Positions 1-6,441 of a stretch of DNA of 6,450 nucleotides are shown piece after piece (positions within the stretch are counted from its first letter, which is position 1; every line of letters starts with the position of its first letter). The stretch comes from HGM10836 sp964430375 (lineage in GTDB: Bacteria > Bacillota_I > Bacilli_A > RF39 > UBA660). Location: the NCBI GenBank assembly GCA_964430375.1, contig CAYSEZ010000061.1, positions 1 through 6,450 on the forward strand. The letters are read 5' to 3'. The position numbers were made by a program, and so were the translations under genes. Below the pieces are notes generated by a model, which had not been told where the DNA came from, did no database searches, and worked only from the letters and a program-made list of their open reading frames with translations.

Positions 1-81
1 CGTCCTGTTATCTCATTAAAATCAGGAACAACAGTATTATCTGGTGATGGAACAGTTAGTTCTCCATATAAAATATCTTAG
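1..81 (+). CDS. C-terminal tail of a probable surface/pseudopilin-like protein (partial, 5' end outside window)
   Basis: An open frame runs from the first base of the window to a TAG at 79-81 and encodes 26 residues beginning RPVISLKSGTTVLSGDGTV and ending in SPYKIS. The pattern R-P-V-(I/V)-(S/N)-L-K followed by a Ser/Thr/Gly-rich turn with a G-(D/T)-G-T repeat and a closing 'PY-x-I' resembles, from memory, the extreme C-terminus of many secreted, surface or prepilin-type proteins of gut Firmicutes. That is family resemblance only: no signal peptide, membrane segment or catalytic residue lies in the visible part. The stop is only 15 bases before the dehydrogenase start with no terminator between, so the two genes could share a transcript. 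The frame, stop and spacing are seen directly; the product class is a guess from a short tail. Confidence 0.5.
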   Translation, partial: RPVISLKSGTTVLSGDGTVSSPYKIS

Positions 82-87
82 AAAGGA
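82..87 (+). promoter_or_regulatory. Ribosome binding site of the dehydrogenase gene
   Basis: AAAGGA lies immediately after the upstream stop codon and 9 bases before the ATG at 97. An in-frame ATG at 88 directly abuts this site with no spacer, so it is sterically unlikely to be used. This decides the start at 97, giving an N-terminus of MKSIKIKDVRK. Confidence 0.7.
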
Positions 88-96
88 ATGGTAAAT

Positions 97-1119
97 ATGA
101 AAAGTATAAAAATTAAAGATGTAAGAAAATTAGAATTAGATAATTTAGAGGAACCAAAAGAAGAGTTTGGTAAAGTAAAAATTAAGGTTAGTAAAACTGG
201 TATATGTGGATCTGATATTCATAATTATGATATGGGTAATCCAAAGGAACTTGTTTTAGGACATGAATTTTGTGGAACTGTTTTATATAATGGTGGCAGA
301 GAAGATTTAAAAGTAGGTGATAGGGTAACAGCACTTCCTATTAGTCCATGTGGTAAATGTTATGCTTGTGAAACAGGAAATATCCAGTATTGCCCTGAAA
401 CTTGGAATCATGCAGTTGGTCTTTCTCTTGATAATCCAGGAGGTCTTACTGAAATAATTAATGTAAGAAGTGATATGGTAATTAAAGTACCAAACGATAT
501 GACAGATGAAGAAGTGGCAATGGTAGAACCTACTGCTGTATCATTTCATGCTAGTAACTTAGCAAATATTAAAGTAGGAGATTCTGTTTTAATTGTTGGC
601 GCAGGAATTATTGGACTTGGTGCTGCAATGTTTGCAAAAAAAGAAGGAGCAAGTTTTGTTGCTATTTCTGAAACAAATGAAAATAGAGGTAATAAAGCGG
701 TAACTCTTGGGGTAGCAGATAAATTTTATCAAGTAAGCGAAAAAATGGCTGAAGAAGTATATAATGATTTACCTAATGGCTTTGATATAGTAATAGAATG
801 TTGTGGTAATAGTCCTGCTGTTTCTAGTGCTTTATCACTTGTTAGAAATGGTGGTACAGTAGTTCTAGTAGGTGTATCATATGCACCAATTAATTTCCCA
901 TCAATACTTGCGGTTTTACATGAACTAACTATTAAGGGTGCAATTGGTTATACTAAAAAAGAATTTGAAACATGTATTTCTTTGATAAATAATAAGCAAA
1001 TAGATGTAAATAAATTCTTATCTAAGGTGGTGCCTTTAGAATCTACTCAAGAAGCTTATGAAGAATTAACTAGTGGAAATACAGATTCAATTAAAATAAT
1101 TGTGGATCCTAATTTATAA
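97..1119 (+). CDS. Zinc-dependent medium-chain alcohol/polyol dehydrogenase, NAD(H)-type
   Basis: Cytosolic oxidoreductase of the zinc-containing MDR family (sorbitol, butanediol and threonine dehydrogenase relatives), 340 residues from the ATG at 97, a normal family length. The N-terminal GroES-like catalytic domain (about 1-150) has GICGSDIH with catalytic-zinc Cys37 and relay Ser39, GHE with His56-Glu57, and Glu144 in VEPTAVSFHA. The structural-zinc lobe is intact: Cys85, Cys88, Cys91 and Cys99 in PCGKCYACETGNIQYC. The Rossmann domain (about 155-285) starts with GAGIIG at 168-173. An acidic Glu192 after the second strand (VAISETNENR) points to NAD rather than NADP. These residues are seen directly; substrate cannot be read from them, and a secondary alcohol, polyol or threonine are all possible. 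It reads in the same direction as the partial gene upstream and ends in its own terminator. Base composition is noticeably less A/T-rich than the next gene. Class is firm; substrate is unknown. Confidence 0.93.
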   Translation: MKSIKIKDVRKLELDNLEEPKEEFGKVKIKVSKTGICGSDIHNYDMGNPKELVLGHEFCGTVLYNGGREDLKVGDRVTALPISPCGKCYACETGNIQYCPETWNHAVGLSLDNPGGLTEIINVRSDMVIKVPNDMTDEEVAMVEPTAVSFHASNLANIKVGDSVLIVGAGIIGLGAAMFAKKEGASFVAISETNENRGNKAVTLGVADKFYQVSEKMAEEVYNDLPNGFDIVIECCGNSPAVSSALSLVRNGGTVVLVGVSYAPINFPSILAVLHELTIKGAIGYTKKEFETCISLINNKQIDVNKFLSKVVPLESTQEAYEELTSGNTDSIKIIVDPNL

Positions 1120-1124
1120 TAAGT

Positions 1125-1154
1125 AAAAGATTAATGAAAATTAATCTTTTTTTT
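1125..1154 (+). terminator. Intrinsic terminator after the dehydrogenase gene
   Basis: A perfect 11-bp stem, AAAAGATTAAT (1125-1135) with ATTAATCTTTT (1140-1150), closes on a GAAA tetraloop (1136-1139) and runs into further Ts (to 1154), giving eight consecutive Ts with the stem end. It begins 5 bases after the dehydrogenase stop. The stem has only one G:C pair, which is normal in so A/T-rich a genome. It separates the dehydrogenase from the downstream unit. Confidence 0.85.
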
Positions 1155-1172
1155 AAAAAATCAATATTTTAA

Positions 1173-1202
1173 TTGTTATAAGTTTAAAAAATATGCTATT
1201 AT
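1173..1202 (+). promoter_or_regulatory. Sigma-A-type promoter for the unknown gene and polC
   Basis: TTGTTA (1173-1178) as -35, an 18-base spacer, and TATTAT (1197-1202) as -10 preceded by TG at 1194-1195, forming an extended -10 (TGCTATTAT). It lies between the upstream terminator and the next ribosome binding site, where a promoter is expected. Start of transcription would be near 1208-1210, right at the Shine-Dalgarno sequence, leaving a leader of only about 12-14 bases. An overlapping alternative, TG-T-TATAAG at 1174-1182, would give a leader of about 33 bases; either or both may work. Confidence 0.65.
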
Positions 1203-1207
1203 ATTTA

Positions 1208-1213
1208 TGGAGG
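1208..1213 (+). promoter_or_regulatory. Ribosome binding site of the unknown gene
   Basis: TGGAGG sits 8 bases before the ATG at 1222, an ideal spacing. An in-frame ATG at 1207 overlaps the site itself and cannot use it, so the protein most likely starts MKLSIIVNKY at 1222 rather than five codons earlier. Confidence 0.8.
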
Positions 1214-1221
1214 ATATTATT

Positions 1222-2067
1222 ATGAAGTTATCTATTATTGTAAACAAATATTTACTTATATGGCATTTATTATATGAATCATCAGTTTCAGATGAAATAC
1301 ATAGATTAAAACAAAGATTATGGATTGATTATAAAAAGGAGTATTCTAGTATACATAAGGACAAAATATATATATTATCTAATCCATATGATTTTATTCC
1401 AGATGATGATTTTATTTATAATATGGTTGAATCATCTATATATTTTAAAAAATTAAAACAAGAAACAAATAAATATCGCTTAAATGTAATGGAAGTATGG
1501 GATAAAAATAGAAAATTATATAATAATGAACTAGAAAAATTATTAAAAACTAACTTAGATTGTTCTTATAATATATGTGTTGTCCATCCATCACTTGATG
1601 TAGTAGAGTCTGATTTATCTACTAAAACAATTACTATAGGTAAAAAATTAATATTAAAAGATAAAGATAACTTTTTAACTTATTTAATATATAAAATAGT
1701 AAAAAATGAATTTAATGAAATAAAAACTCCAGATAGAGATATAATAGATGCAATTACAGAGTTATTAATTACTAATGAATTATATACTCGCATAACTAAA
1801 GAATCTAAATATAACTTAGGTAAAAAATCTTTAAGAGAAATAAAAACTAAAATATATCCTTATTTTCTAATGTATCTTGGAGTACCTTTTAAAGATTTTG
1901 AAAAGTATATGATTAGGGATAATATATTTTTTGATATAAATAGTTATAATTATATTAGTTATTTAAAAAATATAGATATATATTCATTTATAGATTTTAT
2001 AATTAAAAGTAAGAATAATATATTAAAAATAAAAGAATTTAAAGTATCAGATATTGAAGTATTATAG
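1222..2067 (+). CDS. Uncharacterised 281-residue protein co-transcribed with polC; possible degenerate gluzincin-peptidase fold
   Basis: I do not recognise this protein. It is 281 residues, very rich in Lys, Ile, Tyr, Asn and Asp, with no signal peptide, no convincing membrane segment and only two cysteines (114 and 119), so it is probably cytosolic. A strand-like stretch NICVVHPSLDVVES (117-130) is followed by TKTITIGKK (134-142), a helix FLTYLIYKIVKNEF (151-164) and a second helix containing ITELLITNELYTRI (178-191). This order resembles gluzincin peptidases, where strands lead into an HExxH helix and then a helix with the third ligand Glu. Here the HExxH positions would be Tyr157, Lys158 and Lys161, with Glu180 perhaps kept, so no zinc site is expected. 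This reading is inference and weak. The N-terminal third (1-110) is mostly helical and charged. It has its own promoter and RBS, and polC starts 9 bases after its stop, so the two are very likely an operon. That linkage suggests, but does not show, a role near replication. Confidence 0.85.
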   Translation: MKLSIIVNKYLLIWHLLYESSVSDEIHRLKQRLWIDYKKEYSSIHKDKIYILSNPYDFIPDDDFIYNMVESSIYFKKLKQETNKYRLNVMEVWDKNRKLYNNELEKLLKTNLDCSYNICVVHPSLDVVESDLSTKTITIGKKLILKDKDNFLTYLIYKIVKNEFNEIKTPDRDIIDAITELLITNELYTRITKESKYNLGKKSLREIKTKIYPYFLMYLGVPFKDFEKYMIRDNIFFDINSYNYISYLKNIDIYSFIDFIIKSKNNILKIKEFKVSDIEVL

Positions 2068-2072
2068 GGAGG
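2066..2072 (+). promoter_or_regulatory. Ribosome binding site of polC overlapping the upstream stop
   Basis: AGGGAGG overlaps the last two bases of the preceding TAG stop (2065-2067). The core GGAGG (2068-2072) is 4 bases from the polC ATG at 2077, slightly tight but strong. The overlap supports coupled translation of the unknown gene and polC. The next in-frame ATG is 18 codons into the conserved N-terminal domain, so 2077 is the start. Confidence 0.75.
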
Positions 2073-2076
2073 CATT

Positions 2077-5000
2077 ATGGATAAAAGACTAGAAGACTTG
2101 CTTAAAAAAATAAATATAAATTCTTTTTATATGGAAGATTTTATTAACGCAAGAATAGAAAAGATTAGAGTTATAGAAAGTAAAAATACATGGGTTATAT
2201 ATTTACATAATAAAACTAATTTTAAATATGAATCATTAAATGCTTTTTTAGAGGCATTAGGTAGTTATGTAGAGGGTAAATATATATATAAACTTAATAT
2301 AACAGTAGAAGAAGAAGATTTATCTTTAATAGATAATTATTATAAAAATATATTAATATTATTAAATAATAATAATTTTTATTATAATATGTTTTCAGAT
2401 AGATTAATAAATAAAGATGGAAACTATTTTATTGAAGTTTATAATAAACAAGAAAGTAATATAGTAAATAGTTTAATAGATAAAATAAATAATTATTTAG
2501 AAGAGTTTGGTTTTACTATTAAATTATCTATTATAGAAAATAAAGAAAAATCTAAAGAAATAATAGAGGAAATAAGTAAAGAAAAAGAAATAAGTATTGT
2601 GCCTACTAAAAAAAAGGAGAAAATAAGTGGTGTTATATTTGGTAATGAAGTAAGGGGTAAAATTACAGATTTATCTGAAATAACTTATGAAGTAGATAAT
2701 ATTACAGTAGAAGTACAAGTTTTTGGAGTGGTTCCTTCTAGTAAGAAAGATTTTTATTCATTAACACTTAAAGTAACTGATTTTAAAACTAGTATGTATG
2801 TTAGAATATTTGCTAATACCCTTGATGTTTATAATAATTTATTAAGTACTATAAAAGAAGGTATGTTTTTAAAGATAAATGGTTATGTAAAAAATAATAA
2901 ATATTATAATGATTTAGTAATAAATGCTCGTAATATTGAAATAATAGAAAAAGAAATAGAAATAGTAAAAGATGAAGCAGAAGTAAAAAGAGTAGAACTT
3001 CATACTCATACAATGATGAGTCAAATGGATGGAGTAGTTACTTTAAAAGATTTAGTAGGACGTGCTAAAAAATGGGGTCATAAAGCTATTGCAATAACAG
3101 ATCATAATGCTATTCAAACTTTTCCAGAAGCCGCTAAATACGTAAGTGATGATTTTAAAATTATATATGGTGTAGAACTAAATATGATAGATGATGATTT
3201 AGATTTAGTTGTTCGTCCAAATGATTCTGTTTTACTTGAAAATACTTATGTAGTATTTGACTTTGAAACAACTGGTTTTAATGCAGGTGGAGGAGATTCT
3301 ATTATTGAGATTGGAGCGGTTAAAATATTAAATGGAGAAATAATAGATAGATTTGATATGCTTATTAATCCAGGTAGAAAGTTATCACCTCATATATCAG
3401 AACTTACTTCAATTACAGATGAAATGCTAAAAGATTGTCCAAATGAAGAATACGCAGTAAAAGAATTTATTAAATGGACTGGGGATCTTCCTATGGTAGC
3501 ACATAATGCTAAATTTGATTGTAGTTTTCTTGAAATGGCTTATAATAAATATAATTTGGGAGAATATACTAATCCTTTACTTGATACACTTCAATTATCA
3601 CGTGCAATAGATACTAATCAAAGTAGACACTCTTTATCAGTTTTAGTTAAAAGATATGATATTCCTTTTGATGAAGATGCCCACCATAGAGCAGATTATG
3701 ATGCTGAAGCAACTGCTAAAATATTACATCAAATGTTACTAAGATTAGAAAAGAAAAAAATTATTAAAATGAATGAAATAGATGATTTAGTATCAAAAGA
3801 AGAAATACATAAATTTGGTGAATTATATCATATTACATTACTTGTAAAGAATCAGACTGGTTTAAAAAATTTGTTTAAATTAGTATCTTTTGCTAATACT
3901 AAGTATTTATATAAAACACCTAGAATATTAAAAAGTGTAATTGAAAAATATAGAGAAGGTCTTTTAATAGGTAGTGCTTGTGCAAATGGTGAAATATTTC
4001 GTTTAGCTAGAAGTAAAAGTGATGAAGAAATAGAAAATTTAATGAATTTTTATGATTATATAGAACTTCAACCTCCTGAAGTATATAAACATTTAATAGA
4101 TTTAGAAGACTTTAAAAATGAAAATGAATTAATAGAAAATATTAAGAAAATAATAAACTCTGCTTCTAAAAAAGAAAAATTAGTAGTAGCAACATCAGAT
4201 GTACATCATTTAGATAGAGAGGATAAAATATATAGAGAAATTATAGTAAATCAAAAAGTACCTGGTGGAGGAAGACACCCATTAAATAGAAAAGAAATTA
4301 AATCTATTCCATCTATGCATTTTAGAACAACAAATGAGATTTTAGAAGATTTTTCATTTTTAGGTAAAGATAAGGCTTATGAAATAGTAGTTACTAATAC
4401 TAATAAAATAGAAGATATGATAGAAAATGTAACTATAGTACCAGATACTCATGGTATTCCGTTTTCTCCTAGATTTGAAAATAGTGTAGAACAATTAAAG
4501 ACTTTGGTATTTGAAAAAGCACATAGTATATATGGAGATCCATTACCTGAAATAGTACAAACTAGATTAGATAGTGAACTTAATGGTATTATAAATGGAG
4601 GATTTGACACTATATATTTAATTGCTCAAAGATTAGTTAAAAAATCTAATGATGATGGATATGTAGTAGGATCTAGAGGATCGGTTGGTTCTTCTTTAGT
4701 TGCTACAATGCTTGGTATTACAGAAGTAAATTCTCTACCTGCTCATTATGTATGTCCTAATTGTAAAAAAAGTATTTTTGAAGATGAGAATGGTAAATCT
4801 TTTGGAATAGATTATGCATCTGGTTATGATTTGCCTGATAAAATATGTGATTGTGGTACTAAATTTAATAAAGAAGGACAAGATATGCCGTTTGCAACTT
4901 TCTTAGGTTTTAATGCAGATAAAGTACCAGATATAGACTTAAACTTTTCAGGAGATTATCAAGCTAGAGCTCACGAATATACTAAAGTTTTATTCGGAGA

Positions 5001-6378
5001 AGACAATGTATATAGAGCAGGTACTATTGGAACAGTCGCAGAAAAAACAGCATTTGGTTTTGTAAAAGGATATTATGAAGATAGAGAAATTACAGGTATT
5101 AATTCTTTAGAAATAGAACGTTTAGCAAAAGGAGTAACAGGTGTTAAAAGAACAACTGGTCAACATCCTGGTGGTATAGTAGTAGTACCTGATTATAAAG
5201 AAATATTTGATTTTACACCATTTCAGTTTCCTGCAGATACATTAGATGCTGAGTGGAGAACAACTCATTTTAATTATCACGATATAGAATCTTGTCTTTT
5301 AAAACTAGATATACTAGGTCACGATAACCCAACTATTTTTAAAATGCTTGAAGATTTAACAGGGATAGATCCTAATACTATTGCTATGGATGATAAAGAA
5401 GTAATGAGTTTATTTACATCAACAAAAGCACTTGGAGTAACTCCAGAACAAATAGAAAGTGAAGTAGGATGTGTAGGACTTCCTGAATTTACTAAATTTG
5501 TTATTGGAATAGTATTAGAGACAAAACCTACTACTTTCGCAGAACTTGTTAAAATATCAGGGTTATCACATGGTACTGATGTATGGAATGGTAATGCACA
5601 GGAACTTGTTAGAAATAATATATGTCCATTTAAAGAAGTAATAGGATGTCGTGATGATATTATGGTTTATTTATCTAATCATGGTATAAAACCTCTTGAT
5701 GCATTTAAAATAATGGAACTTGTTCGTAAAGGAAAACAAGTAAAAGAAAAAGAAAAATGGGATAATTATAAAAAATTATTAAAAGAAAATAATATTCCAG
5801 ATTGGTATATAGATTCCTGTGATAAAATTAAATATATGTTCCCTAAAGCACACGCTACTGCTTATGTATCTGCTGCCTTTAGAATAGGTTGGTATAAGAT
5901 AAATAGAGCAATTGAATACTATGCAACTTTCTTTTCAGTAAAATGTTTTTCATTTGATTTAGAAGTTATGGAAGCAGGTTATGATAAAATAAAAGAAAGA
6001 TTAGATGATTTAAATTTAAGAAAGTTTAGTTTAAGTGTAAAAGAACAAGATCTGATTAGTACCCTTGAAGTAGCACTAGAAATGACTGCTAGAGGATATA
6101 AATTTGGTTTAGTAGATTTATTAAAATCAGATGCAATGAACTTTGTAATAGATGAAGATAGAAAAACATTAATACCACCATTTAGAGCATTAGATGGTCT
6201 AGGAGATGTAGTAGCAAAAAATATTATTGAAGAAAGAAATAAGGGTGAATTTATTAGTATAGATGACTTACAAAAACGTGCTAAAATATCTAGTACTATA
6301 ATAGAAAATATGAGATTAATGGGAATACTTAAGAATTTACCTGAATCTAGTCAGTTGTCAATTTTTGATATGATGTAA
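2077..6378 (+). CDS. polC: DNA polymerase III alpha subunit, PolC type (Gram-positive replicase with 3'-5' exonuclease)
   Basis: Main chromosomal replicase, 1433 residues, matching the roughly 1437 of Bacillus PolC. Order: N-terminal domain (about 1-165); charged linker; OB fold (about 183-292); PHP domain split around an inserted DEDDh exonuclease; polymerase core; helix-hairpin-helix and C-terminal region. PHP: His309 and His311 (VELHTHT), TDH, GVE, and later GSAC (632-635) and DVHH (708-711). Exonuclease (about 389-556): Asp395 and Glu397 (DFETTG), Asp481 (AHNAKFD), His537 and Asp542 (HHRADYDAEAT), all intact, so proofreading is expected. Polymerase: GSRGSVGSS at 865-873, Asp952 and Asp954 (PDIDLNF), Asp1078 (KLDILGHD), TGQHPGG near 1027-1033. 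The zinc module has Cys893, Cys896, Cys924 and Cys926; the second pair is C-x-C instead of C-x-x-C. The fingers segment LPEFTKFVI (1135-1143) lacks one glycine relative to Bacillus. The tail QLSIF (1426-1430) is the sliding-clamp binding motif. Co-transcribed with the unknown gene upstream; the proS, rimP and nusA neighbours known in Bacillus are not adjacent. Confidence 0.98.
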   Translation: MDKRLEDLLKKININSFYMEDFINARIEKIRVIESKNTWVIYLHNKTNFKYESLNAFLEALGSYVEGKYIYKLNITVEEEDLSLIDNYYKNILILLNNNNFYYNMFSDRLINKDGNYFIEVYNKQESNIVNSLIDKINNYLEEFGFTIKLSIIENKEKSKEIIEEISKEKEISIVPTKKKEKISGVIFGNEVRGKITDLSEITYEVDNITVEVQVFGVVPSSKKDFYSLTLKVTDFKTSMYVRIFANTLDVYNNLLSTIKEGMFLKINGYVKNNKYYNDLVINARNIEIIEKEIEIVKDEAEVKRVELHTHTMMSQMDGVVTLKDLVGRAKKWGHKAIAITDHNAIQTFPEAAKYVSDDFKIIYGVELNMIDDDLDLVVRPNDSVLLENTYVVFDFETTGFNAGGGDSIIEIGAVKILNGEIIDRFDMLINPGRKLSPHISELTSITDEMLKDCPNEEYAVKEFIKWTGDLPMVAHNAKFDCSFLEMAYNKYNLGEYTNPLLDTLQLSRAIDTNQSRHSLSVLVKRYDIPFDEDAHHRADYDAEATAKILHQMLLRLEKKKIIKMNEIDDLVSKEEIHKFGELYHITLLVKNQTGLKNLFKLVSFANTKYLYKTPRILKSVIEKYREGLLIGSACANGEIFRLARSKSDEEIENLMNFYDYIELQPPEVYKHLIDLEDFKNENELIENIKKIINSASKKEKLVVATSDVHHLDREDKIYREIIVNQKVPGGGRHPLNRKEIKSIPSMHFRTTNEILEDFSFLGKDKAYEIVVTNTNKIEDMIENVTIVPDTHGIPFSPRFENSVEQLKTLVFEKAHSIYGDPLPEIVQTRLDSELNGIINGGFDTIYLIAQRLVKKSNDDGYVVGSRGSVGSSLVATMLGITEVNSLPAHYVCPNCKKSIFEDENGKSFGIDYASGYDLPDKICDCGTKFNKEGQDMPFATFLGFNADKVPDIDLNFSGDYQARAHEYTKVLFGEDNVYRAGTIGTVAEKTAFGFVKGYYEDREITGINSLEIERLAKGVTGVKRTTGQHPGGIVVVPDYKEIFDFTPFQFPADTLDAEWRTTHFNYHDIESCLLKLDILGHDNPTIFKMLEDLTGIDPNTIAMDDKEVMSLFTSTKALGVTPEQIESEVGCVGLPEFTKFVIGIVLETKPTTFAELVKISGLSHGTDVWNGNAQELVRNNICPFKEVIGCRDDIMVYLSNHGIKPLDAFKIMELVRKGKQVKEKEKWDNYKKLLKENNIPDWYIDSCDKIKYMFPKAHATAYVSAAFRIGWYKINRAIEYYATFFSVKCFSFDLEVMEAGYDKIKERLDDLNLRKFSLSVKEQDLISTLEVALEMTARGYKFGLVDLLKSDAMNFVIDEDRKTLIPPFRALDGLGDVVAKNIIEERNKGEFISIDDLQKRAKISSTIIENMRLMGILKNLPESSQLSIFDMM
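2333..2390 (+). other. 58-base tract of pure A/T inside polC
   Basis: There is no G or C between positions 2333 and 2390. The tract lies in the frame of the poorly conserved N-terminal domain of PolC and encodes Asn, Tyr, Lys, Ile, Leu and Phe only, including four Asn codons in a row. It is low-complexity coding sequence produced by A/T bias; the reading frame is continuous through it. Confidence 0.9.
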
Positions 6379-6432
6379 AAATAATTAGTAAATTTTTATG
6401 TTTGTTTTATTAAAAAAATTATCTTATATACA

Positions 6433-6441
6433 TGCTATAAT
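6433..6441 (+). promoter_or_regulatory. Extended -10 promoter element of the next gene
   Basis: TGCTATAAT is a perfect extended -10 hexamer with its TG dinucleotide, 55 bases after the polC stop. No good -35 is present at 16-18 bases (the spot is an A-run), which extended -10 promoters can tolerate. It shares 13 of 14 bases (ATGCTAT-N-ATATTT) with the promoter at 1193-1206. Transcription would start near the right edge of the window, so the gene it serves is outside. Confidence 0.55.

Noticed and set aside
88..96. Start of the dehydrogenase at the ATG at 88
   Set aside because: It abuts the AAAGGA site with no spacer; the ATG at 97 has a 9-base spacing and gives a typical N-terminus.
1207..1221. 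Start of the unknown gene at the ATG at 1207
   Set aside because: This ATG overlaps the TGGAGG site itself, and transcription may even begin after it; the ATG at 1222 is ideally spaced.
2281..2290. TATATATATA microsatellite-like run, and a similar run near 1368-1377
   Set aside because: These are short, inside coding sequence (Tyr-Ile codons), and expected from the base composition.
4742..4910. Possible frameshift or insertion between the two cysteine pairs of PolC
   Set aside because: The frame is continuous and the segment aligns with the normal PolC zinc module; only the one-residue shortening of the second pair remains odd.
6381..6422. Possible terminator hairpin after polC (ATAATT with AATTAT, inner TTTTTA with TAAAAA)
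   Set aside because: The pairing is all A/T, interrupted by mismatches, has a long loop, and is not followed by a T-run; such pairings arise by chance in this sequence.
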